Below are positions 50,899 through 58,932 of a stretch of 64,000 nucleotides of DNA, one piece after another. Positions within the stretch are counted from its first letter, which is position 1; each line of letters begins with the position of its first letter. The notes under the pieces are model-generated. The model saw only the letters and a program-made list of their open reading frames with translations, did no database searches and had not been told where the DNA came from. Made by a program: the position numbers and the translations under genes. Origin of the DNA: Actinopolymorpha cephalotaxi (lineage in GTDB: Bacteria; Actinomycetota; Actinomycetes; Propionibacteriales; Actinopolymorphaceae); NCBI RefSeq assembly GCF_013408535.1, contig NZ_JACBZA010000001.1:3494850-3558849 (forward strand), read 5' to 3'.

Positions 50899-51660
50899 TC
50901 AGCCTTTGACGGCCCTGACCACGTAGACGGCGGGCACACGGGTGGCCGTGTCGCCCAGGCCTTCGTACATCTGCGCGACGGGCGCCTCGAAGAACTCCTC
51001 GATGTGCAGACCGGCACGCATCAGGCTCATGACGACGTCACTGACCGGCCACACGAACGCGTCGAACTTCGTGTCCGGTGTGGACCCGGCGGGACGCTTG
51101 GCCTGGTCGTACGTCTGTTGCGTCGGGTTGCCGCGGCCGAAGTAGTCAACGGTCACCTCGACTCCCCCGGCCCGGACTCCGAGCACCTCCCACACGGGAT
51201 GGTGTTCGCACAACAGGAACGTGCCACCCGGACTCAGCCGCTCCATGACTGTCGCTGCCCACCGGTCGAGGTCGGGCAGCCAGCACACCACTCCCCAGCT
51301 CGCGTAGATGACGTCGAAGTCCCGCAGGTCCGCAGGCAACTCGTACAGGTCCGCGACGACGAACCGCGCGTTCGCTCCGGTCTGCTGTGCAAGGGCGTTC
51401 GCGTTCTCGATCCCCACGTGGCTGATGTCGATGCCGGTCACCGACGCGCCGCGGAACGCCCACGAGATCGAGTCGTTGCCGTTGGCGCAGGCGAGGTGCA
51501 GCATCCGTTTGCCGGCGACGTCCGGGAGGAGTCCCGGCTCGAAGTTGTCGAGGGTGCTGCCGCCGTCGAGAAAGAACGCGGCCGGTTGAGCCGGCCGAGC
51601 CGGTGCGATCTCGTCCCAGCTGCGCTGGTTCGATCTGGTGTAGCCGAGGATCCGGTCCAT
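50899..51660 (-). CDS. class I SAM-dependent methyltransferase
   Basis: The protein has 253 residues. KRMLHLACANGNDSISWAFR is motif I (ACANG in place of GxGxG), VTGIDISHVGIENA motif II, and DVIYASWGVVCWLPDLDRWA motif III, with LSPGGTFLLCEHHPV after it. It is a UbiE/type-11-like methylase with unknown acceptor. It is convergent with the membrane-PH gene (25 bp between stops) and precedes the tandem membrane genes on the same strand. Confidence 0.87.
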   Translation of the reverse strand: MDRILGYTRSNQRSWDEIAPARPAQPAAFFLDGGSTLDNFEPGLLPDVAGKRMLHLACANGNDSISWAFRGASVTGIDISHVGIENANALAQQTGANARFVVADLYELPADLRDFDVIYASWGVVCWLPDLDRWAATVMERLSPGGTFLLCEHHPVWEVLGVRAGGVEVTVDYFGRGNPTQQTYDQAKRPAGSTPDTKFDAFVWPVSDVVMSLMRAGLHIEEFFEAPVAQMYEGLGDTATRVPAVYVVRAVKG

Positions 51661-51699
51661 TGCGCGACCGTACCCACCGCCCCGTCGGCCGCCAACCGA

Positions 51700-52032
51700 T
51701 TAGTTGGCCTCCGTCGTACGGCGGGGTTCAGCGGAAGGCGGAGGTGGTCCCGACGTGGTTTCGATCACCGACTTGGGCTCCTCCTCCCGCCGATGTCTCC
51801 CCCCGCTCGGACCGGGAGCAGGAGGGGGTATTGGCACGAAGAGCATCAACTTGGTCCAGCTGATGGTCCAGACCAGCATGCCGACGGGGTAATGCCACCA
51901 AGGCCAGGGCGACACGAAAACGAACAACCCGACGCACCACACGCCCACCCAGCAGAGCCAGCCGAGAGCACGGCGCGGCGTACTGAAAATCCATCTGAAG
52001 GACCGCTCCCCGTTGGACCACATCCCGCCCAT
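51700..52032 (-). CDS. small two-helix membrane protein, duplicate copy A
   Basis: The protein has 110 residues. MWSNGERSFRWIFSTPRRAL precedes two hydrophobic segments joined by WPWWHYPVG, and a proline-rich charged tail (PIPPPAPGPSGG onward). It is clearly related to the next gene (RRAL-WLCW, WPWWHY in both). No known domain was recognised. The start is taken as ATG 52032 or 52023; ATGACGCATGGG is conserved before both copies. Confidence 0.65.
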   Translation of the reverse strand: MGGMWSNGERSFRWIFSTPRRALGWLCWVGVWCVGLFVFVSPWPWWHYPVGMLVWTISWTKLMLFVPIPPPAPGPSGGRHRREEEPKSVIETTSGPPPPSAEPRRTTEAN

Positions 52033-52053
52033 GCGTCATGGTAGCCGCGAAGA

Positions 52054-52380
52054 TCATCTCCGGCCCGCGTCTTCTTCCAGCTCATCCGCGGCGGCCACGC
52101 CGGCCGGCGGTTCGGACGGGGTGGTGCTCCTCCCGCCCTGCCTGTGTTTGCCCCTGCTGGGGACCGGAGGGCGAGAATGAATGATCTGGTCCGCACCGAA
52201 CGTCCCGACGAAAAAGAGCACCCCGCCAAGGAGGTAGTGCCACCAGGGCCACGAGTAGGCGTTGGCTATACCCCATCCCGTGCACATCACGGCCATCCAG
52301 CAGAGCCACCGAAGAGCTCGGCGTGGCTTACCGAAAACCCATCGGAAGGCCCACTTCACTTCGGACCAACGCGCACCCAT
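52054..52380 (-). CDS. small two-helix membrane protein, duplicate copy B
   Basis: The protein has 108 residues and is a paralogue of the adjacent gene: MGARWSEVKWAFRWVFGKPR, RRALRWLCWMAVMC, YSWPWWHYLLGG, then a hydrophilic tail ending DELEEDAGRR. The repeat unit is about 350 bp and includes the intergenic part. A scar of a third copy follows on the 5' side. Confidence 0.65.
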   Translation of the reverse strand: MGARWSEVKWAFRWVFGKPRRALRWLCWMAVMCTGWGIANAYSWPWWHYLLGGVLFFVGTFGADQIIHSRPPVPSRGKHRQGGRSTTPSEPPAGVAAADELEEDAGRR

Positions 52381-52383
52381 GCG

Positions 52384-52440
52384 TCATGGTAGACGCGACG
52401 ATGATCTTCGTCCCGAGACTTCTTCCAACTCATCCGTCAC
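52384..52440 (-). pseudogene. 3'-end scar of a third copy of the two-helix membrane gene
   Basis: About 55 bp upstream of copy B match the 3' end of that gene: on the minus strand DELEEVSGRR corresponds to DELEEDAGRR, followed by the same bases around ATGCGTCATGGTAG. No 5' part remains; beyond about 52440 the sequence becomes the TetR gene's 3' flank. Confidence 0.7.
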
Positions 52441-52472
52441 CGTTGAGCAGCCTCCGACCGGACGTAGGCAGG

Positions 52473-53126
52473 TTACCGACGGCGGCGCGGACGTGGTCCC
52501 TTCCCCACTGCGTCGAGGGCGGGCACGAGTGGCGCGAGTGCGGCGCGTAGCAAGTCGGGCAGCGAGCCGGACGGTACAACGAGTCCGCCGGACGAAGTGG
52601 ACTCGGTGGCCGCTCGCAACCAGCGCCGGAGAGCGACCCGAACGGCGGCGGAGACGCTCGCGGCCAGCACCTGGGCGCTGAGGTCGTCGTCTCCTTTCAA
52701 CTGCTCCGCGAACACGGCGGCGAGCGGATCCTCCATCGCGGCCGCGGACTCCACGAACGCGTTCCGAAGGCTGGAGCGGCCGGTGATCAGCAACATCGCA
52801 CCGCGCGCCCGGTCGTCCGGGGCTGTGTACTGCTCGACCACGGCCGCGACCACCGCCTCGGCGAGCGACGCGTCGGCCAGCCGAGCCGTCACCGCCGCGG
52901 CGACCCGGGCCTCGCGTTCGGCGGTGACCGCCGCGATGATCGCCTGGTCCCTGCTGGAGAAGTAGTTGTTGTACGTCCTCGGCGAGACCCCGGCCGCCTC
53001 GGCGATGTCGTCCACCCGGACGTTGTCCGGTCCGCGCTCCACCGCCAGTCGTAGCGCCGCGGCGCGCAGGGCCTCCCGGGTCGCCTGCTTCTTCTGCTCG
53101 CGCAGGCCCGTCCGTCGATCTGTCAC
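52473..53126 (-). CDS. TetR-family transcriptional regulator
   Basis: The protein has 217 residues. KKQATREALRAAALRLAVER and VRVDDIAEAAGVSPRTYNNY followed by FSSRDQAI make the DNA-binding domain (about 10-60). The C-domain carries a TetR_C-like VLAASVSAAVRVALRRWLRA. GTG 53126 was chosen because it precedes the family start, TDRRTGLREQKK. It is divergent from the TIM-barrel gene across a promoter with GCGTAC repeats and probably represses that gene set. Confidence 0.87.
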   Translation of the reverse strand: MTDRRTGLREQKKQATREALRAAALRLAVERGPDNVRVDDIAEAAGVSPRTYNNYFSSRDQAIIAAVTAEREARVAAAVTARLADASLAEAVVAAVVEQYTAPDDRARGAMLLITGRSSLRNAFVESAAAMEDPLAAVFAEQLKGDDDLSAQVLAASVSAAVRVALRRWLRAATESTSSGGLVVPSGSLPDLLRAALAPLVPALDAVGKGPRPRRRR

Positions 53127-53150
53127 GGCCCCAGCATTCCACACCCTCGA

Positions 53151-53193
53151 TGCGTACGCGCAATCTTGCGTACACGCACTTTTAAGCTAGGGT
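53151..53193 (+). promoter_or_regulatory. promoter with repeated GCGTAC elements (TetR target)
   Basis: TTGCGT (53166-53171) and TAGGGT (53188-53193) are 16 bp apart. GCGTACGC, a perfect palindrome (53152-53159), and GCGTACACGC (53168-53177) overlap the -35, as expected for TetR repression of the gene at 53266. Confidence 0.55.
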
Positions 53194-53265
53194 CGTCCTG
53201 ACGCCATGCGGATTCCCTTCGGCGGGAGCGTCCGCGGACCGAACCAGCAGGAAGGTAGTAGTCCC

Positions 53266-54291
53266 ATGCGGGCAAGAGGAATCAGCTACGACACCGGCTT
53301 CATCCGGAACGGCGGCACCTCCCGGAAGCACTTCGACCCCGAGATCGTCAGGCGTGAACTCGGCATCATCCGTGACGACCTGCACTGCACCGCCGTGCGG
53401 ATCATCGGCGGCGATCCGGAGCGGCTGGACCTGGCGGCGAAGCATGCCGCCGACCTCGGTCTGGAGGTGTGGTTCTCGCCGTACCCGCTCGAACTCACCG
53501 CGGACCGGATGCTCGCCCTCTTCGCCGACTGTGCGGAGCGCGCCGAACGGATCCGACAGCGGGGAGGTGAGGTGGTCTTCGTCGCGGGGGCCGAGTTGAG
53601 CCTGATGAATCCCGGGTTCCTTCCCGGTGGCACCGTCGAGGAACGCCTCGAGGGACTGCTCGGTGACCGGGACCGCATGCCCGAGCGGATCGCCACCCTC
53701 AGCGCCGGCGTGAACGACTTCCTCCGCCAAACCGTGAAAGTCGTCCGCGAACGCTTCACAGGAAGAATCACCTACGCCGCCATCCCGCTCGAACGCGTCG
53801 ACTGGGCGCCCTTCGACATCGTGGGCGCGGACCTCTACCGCTCCCCCGAGGTGGCGGACCAGTTCGCCGACGGTGTGCGAGCGCTTGTGGCGCAGGGAAA
53901 ACCGGTCGCGATCACTGAGTTCGGGTCAGCCTGCTTTCGTGGTGCCGGCGATCTGGGCGCCCGCTTCATGGAGATCGCCGAGTATGACAGGACCACCGGC
54001 GCTCTCCTTCGGCTGAACGGCGAGTACGCCCGCGACGAGGCGGGTCAGGCCCGGTATCTGCGCGAGTTGCTGGAGATCTTCGACACCGCCGGCGTCGATG
54101 CCACCTTCGTCTTCCTCTTCGCACTCGAAAGCCATCCGCACCGCCCCGACGGCGACCCACGCGACGACCTGGACCTGGCCAGTCCCGCCATCGTCAAGGT
54201 CCTGGAGGGCCGCGACGGCGAGACCTACCCGGGCCTGGCCTGGGAACCGAAGGCGGCCTTCACCGCCGTCGCGGACTACTACGGCGGCTGA
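53266..54291 (+). CDS. TIM-barrel glycosidase-like protein (GH-A-like)
   Basis: The protein has 341 residues. MRARGISYDTGFIRNGGTSR starts a beta/alpha barrel. GGEVVFVAGAELSLMNPGFL carries a candidate acid/base glutamate and GKPVAITEFGSACFRGAGDL a candidate nucleophile glutamate (TEFG) of the GH clan A pattern. Related actinobacterial proteins have uninformative names, so the substrate is unknown. GAAGG lies before ATG 53266. It is the first of three plus-strand genes with a dehydrogenase and an oxidoreductase, behind a TetR-type control site. Confidence 0.72.
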   Translation: MRARGISYDTGFIRNGGTSRKHFDPEIVRRELGIIRDDLHCTAVRIIGGDPERLDLAAKHAADLGLEVWFSPYPLELTADRMLALFADCAERAERIRQRGGEVVFVAGAELSLMNPGFLPGGTVEERLEGLLGDRDRMPERIATLSAGVNDFLRQTVKVVRERFTGRITYAAIPLERVDWAPFDIVGADLYRSPEVADQFADGVRALVAQGKPVAITEFGSACFRGAGDLGARFMEIAEYDRTTGALLRLNGEYARDEAGQARYLRELLEIFDTAGVDATFVFLFALESHPHRPDGDPRDDLDLASPAIVKVLEGRDGETYPGLAWEPKAAFTAVADYYGG

Positions 54292-54317
54292 CAGGCTCGG
54301 CTTTCACCGAACCACTC

Positions 54318-55415
54318 GTGGGTGACGGCCGTCCGGGCTCGGCCAGAAGTGCACACCGCGAGAAGCGCCCTCCCGCCCTTGCCCTGCGTACATTCGAACC
54401 CGTGCCGCACCACAGAGTCGTGCCGCGTTTCCGCGGCAACGGAGTCATCGAGTTCGAGCCACACACCTACCGCGACCCCGGCGACGGGGAGCTGCTGCTC
54501 GCGGTCGGCGCCAACGCGATCTGCGGGACCGACCGGGGCGAGTACGTCAACGGCAGTCCCATCGTGCCCGGCCACGAGGCCGCCGGTGTCGTCGTGGCCA
54601 CCGGCCCGGGCACCAGCACCGAGATCGGCACCCATGGCGCCGTCTACCTCATGGACTACTGCGGGGAATGCCGCAGCTGCCGGGCCGGAGCGACCAACCA
54701 GTGCTTCGCCAAGCGCGCCGACGTCGGCCAGAACACCGACGGCGGGTACGGCCCGTTCCTGCTCACCCACGAGACGAACTTCTTCGCCGTCGACGACTCC
54801 ATCCCACTGGCCGAGGCGACGATGCTCCTCGACGTGATGGGCACCAGCGGGCACGCGTTGCGCCGGGCCGAGTTGGTACGCGAGGACATCCAGAGCGTCT
54901 ACGTCGCGGGTGCCGGGCCGATCGGGCTGGGCCTGGTGGTGATGGCCCGGATCCGTTACGGCGTTGACTTTCCGATCTACGTCAGCGACGTCAGCCCTTG
55001 GCGGCGGAAGTTCGCGGAGTCGTTCGGTGTGACCGCGCTGGACGCCAATGACGAGGCCGCGCTGAGGAAGATCGCGCCGGACGTCGCGTTCGACTCCTCC
55101 GGTCGTGGCTCGGCACGTCAGACGGCGATCTCCGCACTGGCCAAGCGCGGTGCGCTGATCTGCGTCGGCCACGGCGAGGGACTGACGCTGAACGTCTCCC
55201 GCGACCTCATCTCCCCCGAACGCGCCGTCCTCGGCAGCGAGTACTTCCGGTACGACGAGATGCCGGACAACCACCGGCTGCTGGTCGAGAACCGCGACCT
55301 CATCGGCCGGGTGATCACGCACACGTTCCCGCCCGGTGACCTCCCGCACGCGTTCGAGCTGTTCCTGTCCGGGCAGACCGGCAAGGTCGTCATAGTCCAG
55401 GAGCCGGCGACGTGA
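54318..55415 (+). CDS. zinc-dependent medium-chain alcohol/sugar dehydrogenase
   Basis: The protein has up to 365 residues. AICGTDRGEYVNG (catalytic zinc C), IVPGHEAAGVVV (H, E), the structural zinc set CGECRSCRAGATNQC, and VAGAGPIGLGLVVMA with DVSPWRRKFAESFG (NAD loop) define it. Polyol or sugar dehydrogenases of this type are typical. The start is uncertain: homologues begin near RTFEPVPHHRV (54381-54410) and GTG 54318 lacks a ribosome site. It overlaps the following oxidoreductase by 4 bp. Confidence 0.87.
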   Translation: MGDGRPGSARSAHREKRPPALALRTFEPVPHHRVVPRFRGNGVIEFEPHTYRDPGDGELLLAVGANAICGTDRGEYVNGSPIVPGHEAAGVVVATGPGTSTEIGTHGAVYLMDYCGECRSCRAGATNQCFAKRADVGQNTDGGYGPFLLTHETNFFAVDDSIPLAEATMLLDVMGTSGHALRRAELVREDIQSVYVAGAGPIGLGLVVMARIRYGVDFPIYVSDVSPWRRKFAESFGVTALDANDEAALRKIAPDVAFDSSGRGSARQTAISALAKRGALICVGHGEGLTLNVSRDLISPERAVLGSEYFRYDEMPDNHRLLVENRDLIGRVITHTFPPGDLPHAFELFLSGQTGKVVIVQEPAT

Positions 55416-56425
55416 CCGGACGTAGGACCGAGCTGGTCCGGGTGGCGGTCGTCGGCGCGGGTGGTTGGGGAGCTCAGCACGCGCGGATCTTCGCCGGCCG
55501 CAGCGACACCGAACTCGTCGGCGTCCTCGGCCGCTCGCCGGAGCGGACCACCGCGCGGGCGAAGGAGTACGACACAACCCCGTACACCGATCTCGGCCGG
55601 CTGCTGGAGGAGGCCGGGCCGGACCTGGTGTCGGTCTGCCTGCCGAACGAGGACCACTTCGAGGTGACCCTGCGGCTACTCCGGGCGGGAGCGAACCTGC
55701 TGGTGGAGAAGCCGCTGGTGTTCGACCTCGACGAAGCCGACCGGCTGCTGGCGGCCGCGGCCGACAGCGGCAGCTTCTTCGCGATCAACTTCAACCACCG
55801 GTACGCCGAGCCGTTCCTGCGCGCCAGGGCGGCGATCGACGCGGGCGAACTCGGCCGGCTCACGTTCCTCACCTGGCGGTTCGGCGGCGAGGCGAACCAC
55901 GGGAGGTCACCGCACGCGAACCTGATCGAGACCCAGTGTCACGGTTTCGACCTGTTGGAGCACCTGGGCGGGCCGATCAAGTCGGTGATGGCGCAGATGG
56001 GCAACGCGACCTACGGCGCCTTCAGCACCGTCGCGATCGCGCTGACGTTCACCTCCGGTGCGGTCGGCACCCTGCTGGGCAGCTACGACTCGTCGTACGC
56101 CTACCCCGGCACCCAGCAGGTGGAGGTGAACGGGACCCTCGGCCGGGCGGTGGTGGACGACACGGTCCGGCGGTTCACGCTCTCCCGGGCCGGTGAGGAG
56201 ACCCGGACCGTCTGGGAGGCCGGCTACTTCAACGACGAGGCGCGCAGCTTCCACGCCACCTTCGACCGGCACGTGGCGGAGTTGCTGGCCGCCTTCCGCG
56301 AGGGTGCGCCGCCCCCGGTGCCGGCCACCGCTGGCCGGCGGGCGCTCCAGCTCGCCCAGGCGGCGATTTCGTCGTACGAGTCCGGCCGGCGCGTCCCGAC
56401 CCCGATGCCATCCCGGGGCGATTGA
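55412..56425 (+). CDS. Gfo/Idh/MocA-family oxidoreductase
   Basis: The protein has 337 residues. VRVAVVGAGGWGAQHARIFA is the NAD(P)-binding loop, GANLLVEKPLVFDLDEADRL the conserved EKP, and FGGEANHGRSPHANLIETQC, with GFDLLEHLGG, the catalytic D-x-x-x-H region. Members oxidise inositol or sugar derivatives. The overlap GTGA with the dehydrogenase gene and the following TIM-barrel relationship suggest one catabolic pathway for a glycoside or polyol. No transporter is in this set. Confidence 0.9.
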   Translation: MTGRRTELVRVAVVGAGGWGAQHARIFAGRSDTELVGVLGRSPERTTARAKEYDTTPYTDLGRLLEEAGPDLVSVCLPNEDHFEVTLRLLRAGANLLVEKPLVFDLDEADRLLAAAADSGSFFAINFNHRYAEPFLRARAAIDAGELGRLTFLTWRFGGEANHGRSPHANLIETQCHGFDLLEHLGGPIKSVMAQMGNATYGAFSTVAIALTFTSGAVGTLLGSYDSSYAYPGTQQVEVNGTLGRAVVDDTVRRFTLSRAGEETRTVWEAGYFNDEARSFHATFDRHVAELLAAFREGAPPPVPATAGRRALQLAQAAISSYESGRRVPTPMPSRGD

Positions 56426-56476
56426 GCGACTCCGCGACCGGCTGCCTCGTCCAGGTTGGGCATCTAGAGTCCTTGT

Positions 56477-57232
56477 GTGAACGTACGGAAACGGCGGCGC
56501 CGGCCGGGCCGCCTGGGTCGGCTGGGTCGCCTGGTGGCACTGCCCCTCTCGCTGGCGGTGGTGGCCGTCGCGGTCGCCCTGGCGGTCACGCCCGGAGTCG
56601 GCGACGCAGAACAACGCGCGGCCGACTTCGCCTCGGCCCACCACATCTCCGGCCCGTCCGCCGCGGTGCCGCCACGCTTCGCCGCAGCGCTGGTCGCCAC
56701 CGAGAACTCCCGCTTCTACTCCGACGTGGGCGTCGATCCCGTCTCGGTCGCCCGGGTGGCCGCGGCCAGGGTGAGCGGCCGCGGAGACGTGGGCGGCGCC
56801 ACCCTGGAACAGCAACTGGTCAAGCAGTTGTACGCCGGAGGATCCTCCGACGGGGTCGGACGAAAAGCCGAACAGGCGGTGCTCGCGGTCAAGCTCTACA
56901 GCCGCTTCGACAAGGACCAGATCCTGCGGATGTACGCGTCGGTGGTGTACTTCGGGCACGGCTACTGGGGCCTGGACGCGGCCAGCGAGGGCTACTTCGG
57001 GCGCGCGCCGTCACAGCTCAGCTGGGGGCAGGCCGCCCTGCTCGCCGGTCTGCTGCAGGCGCCCTCGGCGTACGACCCGATCCGTTATCCCGAACGCGCC
57101 TGCGCCCGCCAACAGCACGCGCTCCTCCGACTTGTCGCCACCGAGCAGCTCAGCTCGCGGGCCGCGGCGGACGCGGCATGTGCCGGCCACCCGCTGAACG
57201 GTGCGGGTCAGGCTCCCAGGAAACAGATCTAG
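56477..57232 (+). CDS. monofunctional GT51 peptidoglycan transglycosylase-like protein
   Basis: The protein has 251 residues. One N-terminal membrane helix (LVALPLSLAVVAVAVALAV) is followed by the GT51 motifs: ALVATENSRFYSDVGVDPVS (catalytic glutamate, ED-x2-F-x2-H-x-G changed to ENSRFYSDVG), GGATLEQQLVKQLY, RKAEQAVLAVKL and YFGHGYWGLDAASEGYFG. The second catalytic site residue and the EDxxF aspartate are altered, so activity may be reduced. The enzyme would polymerise lipid II outside the membrane. It stands alone, without a transpeptidase domain. Confidence 0.8.
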   Translation: MNVRKRRRRPGRLGRLGRLVALPLSLAVVAVAVALAVTPGVGDAEQRAADFASAHHISGPSAAVPPRFAAALVATENSRFYSDVGVDPVSVARVAAARVSGRGDVGGATLEQQLVKQLYAGGSSDGVGRKAEQAVLAVKLYSRFDKDQILRMYASVVYFGHGYWGLDAASEGYFGRAPSQLSWGQAALLAGLLQAPSAYDPIRYPERACARQQHALLRLVATEQLSSRAAADAACAGHPLNGAGQAPRKQI

Positions 57233-57399
57233 GCTCTGCTGACCGACGGGTGAGCACCGGTCGGGACGTGGGCAATCGGGTGCAGTTCGGACAGCAGATG
57301 CCATGACGACCTCAAGGGTCGGCAAAGCCGGGCTGCCGCTCGGTGATCGGGTATGCCCGGCGACCTATGCTCGGTGGGGTTTCCAGTTAAGGAGTAGTC

Positions 57400-57729
57400 A
57401 TGGGCAGCCTCGGCGCACCGGAACTCTTGATCATCGGTGTCGTACTCGTCCTGTTGTTCGGAGCGACCAGATTGCCCCAGACGGCCAAGGGACTCGCGCA
57501 GTCGCTGCGGATCTTCCGCCATGAGCTGCGCGACGACGACTCCTCCGACCAGGCCCGATCCGGCGCCCTCCCCCAGGGCCAGTCCGGCCAGGCGCAGCCG
57601 GCTCACCTGCAGCAGGGCTACCAGCAGCCCGGTCAGGTACCAACCGCCGGCCACCAGCCGGACGTCCAGCCACATCCCGCACCGCAGGCACCCGGCGCCG
57701 CGCCGTCCGAGCCGCACACCTCGAACTGA
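57400..57729 (+). CDS. tatA: TatA twin-arginine translocase subunit
   Basis: The protein has 109 residues. MGSLGAPELLIIGVVLVLLF is the membrane helix with the conserved glutamate, followed by GATRLPQTAKGLAQSLRIFR, the amphipathic helix. The C-terminal about 60 residues are Q- and P-rich, as in other actinobacterial TatA. AAGGAG precedes ATG 57400. TatB/C are not adjacent. The DUF4838 protein at 24438 would be one client. Confidence 0.92.
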   Translation: MGSLGAPELLIIGVVLVLLFGATRLPQTAKGLAQSLRIFRHELRDDDSSDQARSGALPQGQSGQAQPAHLQQGYQQPGQVPTAGHQPDVQPHPAPQAPGAAPSEPHTSN

Positions 57730-57758
57730 CAAGTTCACCTTGCACAAGGCCCGGGGCC

Positions 57759-58853
57759 CTACGATCGGGCGGCGAGGTGCCGGACGGGCAGGCCGTGGAA
57801 ATGGCCGAGGCGTTCGGTGGCTTCGTCGACCAGGCCGCGCTGCTCGTCGTCGAGGCTGCCGGCCAGCCGGGACTCGACGGTGACGGCGTTCCGGCCGACG
57901 GCACGCTTCCACGTACCGACCCGGTGGTCGTCCACGACGACAGTGCCCACCCACTGGTCGGGTGCGGGTGGCTCGGACCCCTGCGGCGGCGGGAAGTTGA
58001 CCGCGGGATAGGTCAGCACCGCTTCGTCGTACGTCGGGAACAGGTGTGCGCGGCGCGGCACCGGCGCCGCCTGCCGCTCGGGTAGCTCAGCCACCAGGGC
58101 GGGGTCGTACCAGTGCGGCACGCCGTCGACGTCGACGCGTTCCAGCCCGTTGCCCACCTCGGCCAACGCTGCCCTGGCGTCGGTGACCGTCAGCGAGGCC
58201 CAGCGGGTGAGGTCCCTGATCGAGGAGGGTCCGTGACCGCCGAAGAACCGCCGGGCCAGCTCGGCCAGGGCCTCCTCGCGCGTTCGTGCGGGCGTCGGCG
58301 CGACCACCTCGTCCACCAGCGCGTAGGTGTGCTGGACTCCACGGATCGGCCCGCTGCACACCAGCCCTCGAAGCTCCGCCACCATCACCAGGTTGCCGAG
58401 GTCCTGGCCGGATCCCGGCAGTCCGGCCGCGGCGAACCGATCGCCGATCTCCTTGCGGGTAAGGAAGTTGCGGCCGCCGAGCGCGTCGGCGAGGACCTCC
58501 AGTGCCCGTCCGACGTGCCGCTCGTCCAGTGACGACCGCCGCAGCTGGAGGGCGACCACGCGTTCCACCCGCGGCGAGGTGAGGTCGAGCAGCCAGCGCA
58601 GGTCCTCCGCGGCGACGAAGTGCCAGGTCGGCCGCAGGATGTGCGTGCGCACGAACGCACCCGAGTCGAGCTCGGCGCGCACTTCCTCCAGCGTGGTCGC
58701 CCGGCTTCGCAACGCGAGCGAGAAGCAGGCGTGCTCGCGCTCCTGCGCCTGCACGCACGTCAGCAGGCGCACCACGTCGGCGGCCGTGGGCAGCGGAGGG
58801 CCGGTCACCCGCTGGGTGGCCAGGCGGTGCCGGAGGACGGTACGAAGCTCCAC
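57759..58853 (-). CDS. AlkZ-like winged-helix DNA glycosylase-family protein
   Basis: The protein has 364 residues. LLTCVQAQEREHACFSLALR has the Q35-A-Q37 catalytic QxQ of AlkZ (HTH_42) enzymes, which unhook DNA interstrand crosslinks. FVRTHILRPTWHFVAAEDLR and the winged-helix repeats (LTRKEIGDRFAAAGL, SSIRDLTRWASL) complete the fold. The C-terminus (RAHLFPTYDEAVLTYPAVN) is conserved. Azinomycin-type substrates are known for AlkZ; whether it repairs or resists anything here is open. Its stop is 29 bp from that of tatA. Confidence 0.85.
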   Translation of the reverse strand: MELRTVLRHRLATQRVTGPPLPTAADVVRLLTCVQAQEREHACFSLALRSRATTLEEVRAELDSGAFVRTHILRPTWHFVAAEDLRWLLDLTSPRVERVVALQLRRSSLDERHVGRALEVLADALGGRNFLTRKEIGDRFAAAGLPGSGQDLGNLVMVAELRGLVCSGPIRGVQHTYALVDEVVAPTPARTREEALAELARRFFGGHGPSSIRDLTRWASLTVTDARAALAEVGNGLERVDVDGVPHWYDPALVAELPERQAAPVPRRAHLFPTYDEAVLTYPAVNFPPPQGSEPPAPDQWVGTVVVDDHRVGTWKRAVGRNAVTVESRLAGSLDDEQRGLVDEATERLGHFHGLPVRHLAARS

Positions 58854-58932
58854 GTCGCCATCATGCCCGGGACCACCCTCACTCCGGCGCCGACCCTGCG
58901 GCCCGAAGACCGGAAGGCCGGGCCAGGCGTGG

